A stretch of DNA of 33,503 bases. Source: Elusimicrobiota bacterium (GTDB lineage Bacteria > Elusimicrobiota > Elusimicrobia > UBA1565 > UBA9628). Under the pieces are notes generated by a model. It was not told where the DNA came from, made no database searches, and saw only the letters and a list, made by a program, of their open reading frames with translations. Each line of letters opens with the position of its first letter. The first letter of the stretch is position 1. The position numbers and the translations under genes are program-made. Shown here in pieces: positions 18,185 to 25,781 of this stretch. The stretch lies in assembly GCA_016209035.1 (NCBI GenBank), contig JACQWX010000116.1, positions 1 to 33,503 of the forward strand, written 5' to 3'.

Positions 18185-19650
18185 CGCCGAGAGCCTGCCG
18201 CCTCCTTCAGAAGTCCGGTCCGTTCGTTGAACGCGGCGATCATACGGTCGTACTCGCCGACCTGGGCGAAGGTCTTCTCCCAGAACCCGGGGTCCCACAG
18301 GGCGTTCAATTCCTCGACGGTCTTGCCCTGCTGCTCGACCCAGGTGAAGTACTTGAGGTTGTGCAGGGCCTTGCGGTCGTAGTAGCCGAGCTCCCGCAGG
18401 TGGTCGATGCCCACCCCGCGGAGCCTGCGCTCGAGGTCTCCATGGGCCTGGGCCTCGGTGTAGGCGCCGTGCTCCTGGCGCATCTCCTTCAAGCGCGAGC
18501 CGTAGAGCTCGACCGAGTCCGTGAAGATGGTGAACACGACGTCGTCCTGGCCCAGCTCGTAGTGCTTGGCCATCTTGACGCAAGCCAGCAGGTTGCAGAT
18601 GCCCGAGAAGCCCAGGAGCGGCAGGGAGTCGATGAAGGCGCTGGTGAGCCCCTCGGACTTGAGCGCCTTCTTGCCGGCCGGCTCGTTGAAGAGTCTCAGG
18701 AGCCTGACCACGTCCTCGTCGTCGATGGCCAGCACCATGTCCGTGTTGCGGACGTTGTGGATCCAGGGCACGTGCTTGTCGCCGATGCCCTCGATGCGGT
18801 GCCCCCCGAAGCCGTTGCGGAGGAGGGTCGGGCACTGCAGGGCCTCGACCGCGCCGACCTTGGAGAGGGGGAAGTCGCGCTTGAGGCGGTCGCCCGCCGC
18901 GATGGTGCCGGCCGAGCCCGTGGCCGAGACGTAACCCGCGAGGCGGGTCTTCCTGCCCTTCACCTTGGAGAATACCTCCTCGATGGCCGGGCCCGTGACG
19001 TGGTAGTGCCAGAGGGAGTTGCCGAATTCCTCGAACTGGTTGAAGATGACGCAGTCCTTGCGGTTCTTGCGGATGTCCCAGCACTTGTCGTAGATCTCCT
19101 TGACGTTGCTCTCGCAGCCTGGGGTGGCGATGACCTCGGCGCCGATGGACTTGAGCCAGTCGAAGCGTTCCCTGCTCATCTCCTCTGGCAGGATGGCCAC
19201 GGCCGTGGTTGCGAGGACCGCGCAGTCGAAGGCGCCGCCGCGGCAGAAGTTGCCGGTGGAGGGCCATACGGCCTTCTGAGTGGAAGGGTCGAACTCGCCG
19301 GTCACGAGGCGCGGCGCCAGGCACCCGAAGGCGGCGCCGACCTTGTGGCTGCCGGTAGGAAAATATTTTCCGATAAGCCCGATGACGCGGGCCGGGACGC
19401 CGGTGAGCTCGCCGGGGATTTCCAGGTAATTGACGTCGCCGAAGAGCCCGGTCTTGACGTCGTTCTTCCAGGTGATGCGGAAGAGGTTGGCGTGGTCAAC
19501 GTCCCAGAGGCCCACGGATTTGAGCTTCTTCTTCACGCCCTCCGGGATCCGGGACGGGTCGGCGAGTTGGGCGAAGGTCGGGATGATGATGCCGCGCTCG
19601 CGGCAGCGCTCGGCGGTCCTCTTCAAGACGGCTTCGTTCAGTTTCGGCAT
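18181..19650 (-). CDS. PLP-dependent enzyme of unknown function (fold type II, cysteine synthase-like)
   Basis: 489-residue tryptophan-synthase-beta fold enzyme, larger than cysteine synthase (about 310). Lys103 in PTGSHKVGAAFG is the likely Schiff-base lysine, and STGNFCRGGAFD (131-142) is the PLP-phosphate/substrate Asn loop. The N-terminal block GIIIPTFAQLADPSRIPEGV and the phrase WPSTGN are typical of a conserved but uncharacterised family also seen, from memory, in anaerobic Firmicutes. It is not similar in pattern to diaminopropionate ammonia-lyase YgeX, although it sits near ygeY-type genes. Start 19650 has GGAG 8 nt upstream; 15 nt separate it from the exported HExxH protein, so it is the third gene of that operon. 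Possible activities are elimination or beta-replacement on an amino acid. Confidence 0.8.
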   Translation of the reverse strand: MPKLNEAVLKRTAERCRERGIIIPTFAQLADPSRIPEGVKKKLKSVGLWDVDHANLFRITWKNDVKTGLFGDVNYLEIPGELTGVPARVIGLIGKYFPTGSHKVGAAFGCLAPRLVTGEFDPSTQKAVWPSTGNFCRGGAFDCAVLATTAVAILPEEMSRERFDWLKSIGAEVIATPGCESNVKEIYDKCWDIRKNRKDCVIFNQFEEFGNSLWHYHVTGPAIEEVFSKVKGRKTRLAGYVSATGSAGTIAAGDRLKRDFPLSKVGAVEALQCPTLLRNGFGGHRIEGIGDKHVPWIHNVRNTDMVLAIDDEDVVRLLRLFNEPAGKKALKSEGLTSAFIDSLPLLGFSGICNLLACVKMAKHYELGQDDVVFTIFTDSVELYGSRLKEMRQEHGAYTEAQAHGDLERRLRGVGIDHLRELGYYDRKALHNLKYFTWVEQQGKTVEELNALWDPGFWEKTFAQVGEYDRMIAAFNERTGLLKEAAGSRR

Positions 19651-19665
19651 GGCTTGTCTCCTTAA

Positions 19666-21537
19666 TCAATGCGGTTTGCGGCCGTCCCAGTTGGGATTGC
19701 GGGGCAACGAGGGCTTGGGATCGATGCGTTCCCTGCCGCCGGCAGGCTCTCGTCCGCCATTTCCATCGCCGCCCACAGGCTGGCCGGGACTTGGCTGCGG
19801 CTTGGAGTGCTTCTCCTTCAGGCGTGCGCCCTCCGCGTTGAGCCAGGCGGGGTTGAGCGTCTGGCCGTATGTCCAAGCGTCGTTGTATTCTATCAACTTC
19901 CAGTACAGCTCCACGGCGCATCCGGTCAGGCCTTCGGCCCAATAGCTCCTGTAGGTCAGGCGTCGGTTGGGGAAGTGCCACTCGTCGAGATACACAATGT
20001 GATCCTTCTCGTTGATGCTGCCCGGACTCTGGCAAGCATGGAGGGCGATCGTTCTCAGATAGCCTGCGGCCGGCATGGGCGGGGTGGGAGGCGTGCCCCC
20101 ATGGAAGAGAAGCAGCCGGATCATCCGGTCCCGGTCGACGGGCTCGGAACGCGCCAGCCGGTCGAGGATGTAGCGGTACCCTTCCCCATGGCAGGGCAGG
20201 AACGGGCCATCGGGGACCCGCGAAGTCCCAGCGTAAAATCTGCTGTCGTATTTGGCCAAGCCCTGCAAGACGGATTCGGGGACTTTGTCCGGGTCCCTGC
20301 ACATCTCCATGGCGAGGACCAGAAGGTCGTCGAGATGCCGTTTTCGTTTCTCCTCGTAGCGCTGTCGGATCGACTTGATCCAGCCGGCATCCAGGCGCTG
20401 GCCCTGCCCCAGCTTCAGGTACATCTCGAGCTGGGTCTTAAACGCGCAGGTGTGACGATCCTTCTCCGGGGTGTTCTCCGCTAATGAGCCGCCGGCCTCA
20501 CCGAACATCTGAGGCGGGAAGTCGCGCAGCACGGCAAGTCTTTCCTCGGTCATGCTTCCTGGATTGTCGCATGCGTCCAAGGCGATGGAAAGAACCTCCC
20601 ACCTGATGCGGGAGATGTCGTCTTCCTTGACGCTTTCAGCCAGTTTCTGCTTTTCCTGTTTGATCTCCTCGCGGCCTCTCTCGATTATCTCGTACCACTC
20701 CTTGTAACGACCTTGCGTATCCTTGTCCACGGGAGAGAACGGCGAACCAGCCAAGGCGTCGATGGGCTTGGCTTTGGCTGCCTCTCCAACCACAAACTGA
20801 TAGTTACGTTCGAGCTTAGTAGCCTGAGCTTTCGGCAGGTTGAAGACCTTGGCCTGCTTGCGCTCCGCTTCGTAGGCGGCAAGCTCCATGTCGACCTTGC
20901 GCGGCCAGGGCCTTGCCTTCTCCGCTTCGGTTGGAGGCTCCTTGGAGGTCATCTTCTCGAAATGGACGCCTTCGTGATACAGGATGCTGCCCAGGATCGC
21001 GGGATTCTTCGCTGCAAGCTTGAAGGCTTCCAACCTGATAGCGATTTCTCCGTAGTCATCCGTGTAGCCGAGACTCGTGAAGTCGGGGTTGATGTTTTGC
21101 GGCGGGCGTTGGCTGTAGTGATAGCCGCCTCCGGGCTTTTCGATCTCCCTGATGTGTGCGTTGTCATCCACGTACTTCGCCCGCCAAGCGACCTTTTTCC
21201 CTGCGAGCGGGCCTGTGTTGACGTAGACCTCGCCCTCAGGTTTGAAGTGGTAGGCCTCGGCTGTCAGCTCCAAGGCGCGACTGAGGTGGAAGTTGACTCC
21301 AAACTCCTGACTATCGGCCTTGTCAAGATACTTGAGTTGGTTCTTCTTGTCGCCGCGCTTGCGGGCCTCTTCAGCTTCGATTCTCGCGGTTTCCATGTCT
21401 TCTTTGGCCTGGAGGCCGAGCTTGATGTGTGCTTCAGCATCAAGCAGTTTGCCCTTGTCCGCGTCGGTTGTGGGCCGTTGCGGCGAACCCGCATGCACGC
21501 GAAGGGTCAACAGGGCGATGAGCCAAAGGGCTTTCAT
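19666..21537 (-). CDS. Exported protein with HExxH motif and Cys-containing helical repeats
   Basis: 623 residues, no named family. An N-terminal signal peptide (MKALWLIALLTLRVHA) directs it out of the cytoplasm. A charged helical region (30-75) precedes a domain with LYHEGVHFE, in which HEGVH at 188-192 fits the zinc-metallopeptidase HExxH motif. Three later segments share a pattern ending in a Cys and Pro pair (LSIALDACDNPGSM, LVLAMEMCRDPDKV and RTIALHACQSPGSI), suggesting helical repeats. The C-terminus is Pro/Gly-rich. The start overlaps the stop of the upstream lipoprotein gene (ATGA). The gene looks less GC-rich than its neighbours, so it may be acquired. Likely a periplasmic or surface peptidase; activity unproven. 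Confidence 0.7.
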   Translation of the reverse strand: MKALWLIALLTLRVHAGSPQRPTTDADKGKLLDAEAHIKLGLQAKEDMETARIEAEEARKRGDKKNQLKYLDKADSQEFGVNFHLSRALELTAEAYHFKPEGEVYVNTGPLAGKKVAWRAKYVDDNAHIREIEKPGGGYHYSQRPPQNINPDFTSLGYTDDYGEIAIRLEAFKLAAKNPAILGSILYHEGVHFEKMTSKEPPTEAEKARPWPRKVDMELAAYEAERKQAKVFNLPKAQATKLERNYQFVVGEAAKAKPIDALAGSPFSPVDKDTQGRYKEWYEIIERGREEIKQEKQKLAESVKEDDISRIRWEVLSIALDACDNPGSMTEERLAVLRDFPPQMFGEAGGSLAENTPEKDRHTCAFKTQLEMYLKLGQGQRLDAGWIKSIRQRYEEKRKRHLDDLLVLAMEMCRDPDKVPESVLQGLAKYDSRFYAGTSRVPDGPFLPCHGEGYRYILDRLARSEPVDRDRMIRLLLFHGGTPPTPPMPAAGYLRTIALHACQSPGSINEKDHIVYLDEWHFPNRRLTYRSYWAEGLTGCAVELYWKLIEYNDAWTYGQTLNPAWLNAEGARLKEKHSKPQPSPGQPVGGDGNGGREPAGGRERIDPKPSLPRNPNWDGRKPH

Positions 21538-22484
21538 GGAACCACCTGGATCTTCACGATGTTGGATTCGACGCGGCCGAAGCTCTCAACCACGCTTCTC
21601 TGATGCTCCTTTAGCTGTTCCTCACGGCTGAACCCACGCTTGATCCAATGCTGGATTTCATCTTCATCAGGCGGCTTCGGAGGCGGGTCATTGAACACCA
21701 CCTTGATGCCGTAAACTCCTGGGGGAGTGAACTCGTAGTCTGTGAGAAACGGCATGAATGGTTCGGGCTTCAGAAAATGCCGGCTCACGAGGGTCTCTCC
21801 AGGATGCAAATCCAAGGCCAACTTCAATTGCGCGTTCAGCTCGTCAACGTACGCCTTGGCAGCCTTGCCCTTCTCCGCCTCGGGCAGGCGGTCAAAACCC
21901 GGGATCGGGATAGGCTCGCTTCCGACGTCGCTGACGAGGGGATTCCTCAGCCGCCACTCCAACTCCACCTGCCTGCCTTTGGGCGTGATCGCGTAGAACG
22001 CGAATTTGCCGCCCAGGTAGCCGGTCTTGATGAAGGAATGGTTTTCGATCCAGAAGATGGTTTCCCGCCCCACATTCTGGATCTCGACCCGGTAGCGCAA
22101 TGGCCCCCGGTTCAGCCAGTGCTCGTCCTCTCGCAGGACCCGGAAGACCTTGTTCTCCAGGAACAAGGTCATCTTGATCTTGCGGCCTACCCGCTTCGGC
22201 TTGAACCCCGAAGGCGCGGGGCGGACATAGTTCTTGCGGTCGATGACCTCGCGCCGGAGCATTTCCTGGTGCTTGGCCTCGAACTCCGGCGTCCTGGCCT
22301 CAAGCTCCTTTTGGAAGGCCTCGGCCTCGGGCGTCATGGCTGCGGCTGTGGAGGCATGAACATTGGGGGACGCCTGGGGCTGGACAGGGGACTTGGGCTC
22401 GGGTTGCTGAGCAGGGGATTCCTTCGGTCCACACGCCAGCAATGTCATGATGAGGACCGGAACGCGCCAACTCAAACGTCGCAT
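21534..22484 (-). CDS. Predicted lipoprotein, 316 residues
   Basis: No family recognised. The N-terminus MRRLSWRVPVLIMTLLAC-GP is a lipoprotein signal with lipobox LLAC, followed by a Pro/Gln/Ser linker. The mature part is beta-rich (KIKMTLFLENKVFRVL, LRYRVEIQNVGRETIFWIE and YEFTPPGVYGIKVVF), resembling an immunoglobulin-like sandwich. Start 22484 has GGGAG upstream; the longer frame to 22679 reads through the promoter. TATAAT at 22550-22545 gives a leader of about 60 nt containing a hairpin. Its stop overlaps the start of the HExxH protein, so the two are coupled and probably act together at the envelope. Confidence 0.75.
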   Translation of the reverse strand: MRRLSWRVPVLIMTLLACGPKESPAQQPEPKSPVQPQASPNVHASTAAAMTPEAEAFQKELEARTPEFEAKHQEMLRREVIDRKNYVRPAPSGFKPKRVGRKIKMTLFLENKVFRVLREDEHWLNRGPLRYRVEIQNVGRETIFWIENHSFIKTGYLGGKFAFYAITPKGRQVELEWRLRNPLVSDVGSEPIPIPGFDRLPEAEKGKAAKAYVDELNAQLKLALDLHPGETLVSRHFLKPEPFMPFLTDYEFTPPGVYGIKVVFNDPPPKPPDEDEIQHWIKRGFSREEQLKEHQRSVVESFGRVESNIVKIQVVP

Positions 22485-22519
22485 GTCGCTCCCAAAGAAA
22501 GCGGCCAGAGAAAACAGGG

Positions 22520-22550
22520 TCTCCCCTACGGGAGATCGGCCTAAATTATA
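22520..22550 (-). promoter_or_regulatory. Promoter -10 and leader hairpin of the lipoprotein operon
   Basis: TATAAT on the minus strand at 22550-22545, followed in the leader by a 6-bp hairpin (TCTCCC, loop CTAC, GGGAGA, 22520-22535). The hairpin is well upstream of the ribosome site, so its role is unclear. Confidence 0.45.
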
Positions 22551-22614
22551 GCGTCTGCACGGGCCCTTGTCATGGGCCATTGAGCCCGACTGGGGATGGG
22601 TCGTAGGGCCTTGG

Positions 22615-23874
22615 CTAGGCCGTCCTACGGCCAGGGACCATGCCGAGCAACCCAGGGAGCTTCTGGAGTTCGCCTTCATCCGGTTCGATGAGGAAGGGCT
22701 TGCCCACCGCTTTCATGGCGCTGGCGACGTCTTTCAAGCCGTTGCCCGTGATGAGGGCCACGATCTTCTCGCCGGCTTGGACGAGCCCCTGGGCCGCCGC
22801 CTTCTTGAGGCCGGCCACGGAGGCCACGCCCGCCGGCTCCCCGAACACGCTCTCGCGCCGGGCCGTGGCGCGCATGGCGTCGAGGATCTCGTCGTCCGTG
22901 ACCGAGACCGCGAAGCCCTTGGACTCCCGCAGGGCCTTGACCGCGGCGTCGCCGTCGCGGGGCAGGCTCACCGAGATGCTGTCCGCGAGGGTCTCGCCGC
23001 TGACGGGCCGGATGACGCCGTCGGACTCGAAGGCGCGTTTGATGGCGTCGGACTTCTCGGCCTGCACCCCGACGAGCCGGGGCAGGCGGTCGATGAGCCC
23101 GAGGCTGTGGAAGTCCTTGAAGCCCTTCCAGAGCCCGCTGATGATGTTCCCGTCGCCAACGGAGACGAAGACCTTGTCCGGGACCTTCCAGCCCAGCTGC
23201 TCGACGACCTCGAAGGAGGCGGTCTTCTTCCCCTCGCGGGTGAAGGGGTTGTGGCCGGTGTTGCGGTTGTACCAGCCGAACTCCTCGGTCGCCTTGAGGC
23301 AGAGGTCGAATGCCTGGTCGTAGGTGCCCTTGACAGCGATGACGGTGGCGCCGAAGACCAGGAGCTGGGCGATCTTGGCCACCGGCGCCTTCTCCGGCAC
23401 GAAGATGATGGTCTTCAAGCCCAGCCCGGCCGTGAGGCACGCCATGGACGAGGCGGCGTTGCCGGTGGAGGCGCCGGTCACGACCTTCTCGCCGAGCTCG
23501 AGCGCCTTGGCCACGGCCACGGAACCGGCCCGGTCCTTGAAGGAGGCGCTGGGGTTCCTGCCGTCGTCCTTGAGCCAGAGGTCCTTCAAGCCCAGGTCCG
23601 CTCCGAGCCGGTCCGCCTTGTAGAGCGGGGTCCCGCCGATGTGGACGACGGGGACTCCTCTATACCGCGAAATCGGCAGGATTTCGCGGTAACGCCATAC
23701 GCTTGTGTCCCGATTTTTCTTAAGGCTTTCCCTTGAGAGTTTCTTCTTGATGGCCCGGTAGTCGTAGACTACGTCGAGGTTGCCGCCGCATGAGACGCAG
23801 ACGTAGTCCTTCGCATCGGGCCATTCTTTTCCGCAGCGGACGCACTTGAATCCCAGGACGTTGCTCGCCCTCAT
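22615..23874 (-). CDS. thrC: Threonine synthase (zinc-ribbon type)
   Basis: PLP enzyme converting O-phosphohomoserine to threonine. The 419-residue product has an N-terminal zinc ribbon (Cys11, Cys14, Cys26, Cys29) and GGTPLYKADRLG. Schiff-base Lys113 is in NPSASFKDRAG and the PLP-phosphate loop is ASTGNAASSMA. Start 23874 is chosen because GGAGG stands 5 nt before it; an in-frame ATG at 23886 is less well placed. It is the last gene of an operon with carbamoyltransferase 1, carbamate kinase, MNT and HEPN, 25 nt after the HEPN stop, an unusual setting that leaves open another amino-acid substrate. A perfect 12-bp hairpin lies at 23663-23691 in the WRYREILPISRY codons. Confidence 0.88.
   Translation of the reverse strand: MRASNVLGFKCVRCGKEWPDAKDYVCVSCGGNLDVVYDYRAIKKKLSRESLKKNRDTSVWRYREILPISRYRGVPVVHIGGTPLYKADRLGADLGLKDLWLKDDGRNPSASFKDRAGSVAVAKALELGEKVVTGASTGNAASSMACLTAGLGLKTIIFVPEKAPVAKIAQLLVFGATVIAVKGTYDQAFDLCLKATEEFGWYNRNTGHNPFTREGKKTASFEVVEQLGWKVPDKVFVSVGDGNIISGLWKGFKDFHSLGLIDRLPRLVGVQAEKSDAIKRAFESDGVIRPVSGETLADSISVSLPRDGDAAVKALRESKGFAVSVTDDEILDAMRATARRESVFGEPAGVASVAGLKKAAAQGLVQAGEKIVALITGNGLKDVASAMKAVGKPFLIEPDEGELQKLPGLLGMVPGRRTA
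23663..23691. repeat. Perfect 12-bp hairpin inside thrC
   Basis: TACCGCGAAATC at 23663-23674, 5-nt loop GGCAG, exact complement at 23680-23691. Confidence 0.75.
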
Positions 23875-23899
23875 CGATCCCTCCATCTGCGGGTCAGGC

Positions 23900-24286
23900 T
23901 CACGGAACTTCTTTCCCGATATCCTCGATCCAGGCTCCTGACTGGGAAACCACCTCATCCACCATGGCGCGGTCCAGCGTGGAGGAGGTCATGAGCGGAT
24001 AGCGCTCAAGATAGAAGAATTTTGCTCTCTGGCACAATGCCTCGTATTTGATCCACTCGGGTTCGTAGCGCACGGCTTCTTTCAAAAGGACTTCGAGATC
24101 ATGAATTCTGCGGAGCTTCCAGCCTTTGGCCAAAAGATACCCCTTTAGGAATTTCTCCAAGGCCTGATGCAGGTGGAAGGCGGCGCCTTCGACATCGCCC
24201 CCATCCAGCAATAGCCGTACCCTTCGCCAATCCTTCTCCGCTTTGCCGATCCAGTCCTTCGGATAGATGGAATTCTCATGAGTCAT
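23900..24286 (-). CDS. HEPN domain protein
   Basis: 128-residue all-alpha HEPN protein, partner of the adjacent minimal nucleotidyltransferase. The segment AAFHLHQALEKFLKGYLLAKGW and the following RRIHDLEVLLKEA are typical of the family. I do not see the catalytic R-x(4-6)-H motif of HEPN ribonuclease toxins, so it may not be a nuclease. Its ATG overlaps the end of the MNT gene by 11 nt. The region looks more AT-rich than the flanking carbamate kinase and thrC, consistent with insertion. Confidence 0.85.
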   Translation of the reverse strand: MTHENSIYPKDWIGKAEKDWRRVRLLLDGGDVEGAAFHLHQALEKFLKGYLLAKGWKLRRIHDLEVLLKEAVRYEPEWIKYEALCQRAKFFYLERYPLMTSSTLDRAMVDEVVSQSGAWIEDIGKEVP

Positions 24287-24602
24287 AGAGAACTCTTCCC
24301 TTGGCGACGATTTCCTGCAGGAATTGGTCGCCGACCGCGAGTCTGTTGGAGAGTTCGGCCGGCGTGAGCACCAACGGCTGGAACGGCGTCAGGCCGCACA
24401 GGTCCGACACAAGGCGGCAGACCCGGAAGCTCCTGTCCCAGAAATTCTCCGGGGTGTCAATGACGATGAGCAAATCCAAGTCGCTGTCCGGGGTTGGGGA
24501 GCCGTAGGCATAGGATCCATACAGGATCACCTTCTGAGGCGGGTAATCCCTTCGCAGTCTCGAAACGATGGAATCCAGTACGGTCTGGATGTCGGGATCC
24601 AT
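24276..24602 (-). CDS. Minimal nucleotidyltransferase (MNT)
   Basis: 108-residue polymerase-beta-fold nucleotidyltransferase. It has the motif GSYAYGSPTPDSDLDLLIV (29-47): GS of the nucleotide loop and Asp41/Asp43 for metal binding. MNT proteins paired with HEPN proteins form toxin-antitoxin-like modules in which the MNT can modify (for example AMPylate) its partner; that role is inferred. ATG 24602 follows the carbamate kinase stop by 2 nt, so it is inserted directly into that operon; it overlaps the HEPN gene by 11 nt. Confidence 0.88.
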   Translation of the reverse strand: MDPDIQTVLDSIVSRLRRDYPPQKVILYGSYAYGSPTPDSDLDLLIVIDTPENFWDRSFRVCRLVSDLCGLTPFQPLVLTPAELSNRLAVGDQFLQEIVAKGRVLYDS

Positions 24603-24604
24603 GC

Positions 24605-25765
24605 TCAGGGGATGATCGTCGTCCCCGCGGTTCCCGCGAGCGTCTTGTCGAAGAGCTCGGTCTTGCTGATGTAGGCCGCGTGCCCGCCATCCTCGATGAA
24701 CTTGATGGCGGCCTTGATCTTCGGCCCCATGCTGCCGGCCGGGAAGGGGCAAGGCTTTCGGTTGTAGATTTCCGCCGCTTCCTTGACCGTGAGCTTGCGC
24801 AGGTCCACCTGGTCGGGCTTCTGGTAGTTGAGCTTGGCCCCGTCCTCGCCGGTGAAGATGGTGAGGGTGACCTCGCGGTCCTCGCCGCGCGCCTTGGCTC
24901 CCTTGAGCAGCAGGTTGCCCAAGAGCGCGGAGGCCAGGTCCTTGTCGATGACGGCCTCGACGCCGGAGTAGACCTTCTCGGCCTGGGCATGGGAGCCCAG
25001 GTCCCCGGAGGGCGGATGTCCTCCTTTCCCGGAGGGGGCCCCCTTGGGCTTCTTGAAGCTGATGCCGTAGTTGACCTCGTAGGCCTCGTCCGAGCCCGAA
25101 GCCTTGGGCTTGACCGCGTTGACCGGGATGCCGCCGCCTCCGACCGTGACCGGGATGATGCCGGCCTGGAGCAGGGCCTCGACCGCGGGCAGCTCCACGA
25201 TGTCGATGGGCACCGGTGAGGGGACCACCCGCCGCCAGAGCTCGACGCCCGCGGCGTCCTTCTTGTAGCACTTCACGGCCCACCCGTCCTTCTCCTTGCG
25301 GCTCAGGGCCTCATCCTTGCCGTAGGTGGGCCCGACGTACTTGGACGGGCTCTTGAAGTCCGGGTCGTCCTTGTCCACCACCACCTGGGTGACCAGCGCG
25401 CTAGCGAGCCGCTGGATGCCGCGCATCCTGAGCTCGTTGCAGAGCAGGTTGCTCAGCATGAAGCCCATGGCGCCCTGGGTGTCGGCGCCGCAGACATCGA
25501 GCGGCAGGGAGGGCAGGATGGGCCTCGAGTACTCGGCCCGCAGCAGGATGTTGCCCACCTGGGGGCCGTTGCCGTGGGTCATGATGTAGAGGTCGTCCGG
25601 GTACTTCTCGATGATGTCCGCGACCAGCTTGCAGGTCTGCACCGTCTTCTGCCACTGGAGCGCGATGTCCGGGACGATCTCCTTGCCGGTCTTGGGGTCC
25701 TTGACCCCGACCGGAGCGACCTCGTTGCCGCCGAACGCGAAGATGCGCAGTCTCTTCTTCGCCAT
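24605..25765 (-). CDS. arcC: Carbamate kinase with a ~50-residue insertion
   Basis: Catalyses carbamoyl phosphate + ADP to ATP + carbamate (then NH3 and CO2), the energy-yielding last step of carbamoyl catabolism. The 386-residue protein has FGGNEVAP (11-18), THGNGPQVG (63-71), VGGGGIPV (208-215), GVEAVIDKDLASALL (268-282), FPAGSMGPKI and TELFDKTLAGTAGT. It exceeds the usual 310 residues mainly through about 50 residues (216-266) between VGGGGIPV and GVEAVIDKD, rich in Gly, Lys and Pro; its DNA has a 7-bp hairpin (24982-25001) and a 12-bp palindrome (25033-25044). Start 25765 has GGGAGAGG upstream and lies 16 nt after carbamoyltransferase 1. MNT follows after 2 nt. Confidence 0.92.
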   Translation of the reverse strand: MAKKRLRIFAFGGNEVAPVGVKDPKTGKEIVPDIALQWQKTVQTCKLVADIIEKYPDDLYIMTHGNGPQVGNILLRAEYSRPILPSLPLDVCGADTQGAMGFMLSNLLCNELRMRGIQRLASALVTQVVVDKDDPDFKSPSKYVGPTYGKDEALSRKEKDGWAVKCYKKDAAGVELWRRVVPSPVPIDIVELPAVEALLQAGIIPVTVGGGGIPVNAVKPKASGSDEAYEVNYGISFKKPKGAPSGKGGHPPSGDLGSHAQAEKVYSGVEAVIDKDLASALLGNLLLKGAKARGEDREVTLTIFTGEDGAKLNYQKPDQVDLRKLTVKEAAEIYNRKPCPFPAGSMGPKIKAAIKFIEDGGHAAYISKTELFDKTLAGTAGTTIIP

Positions 25766-25781
25766 GGGCCTCTCCCGGCCG

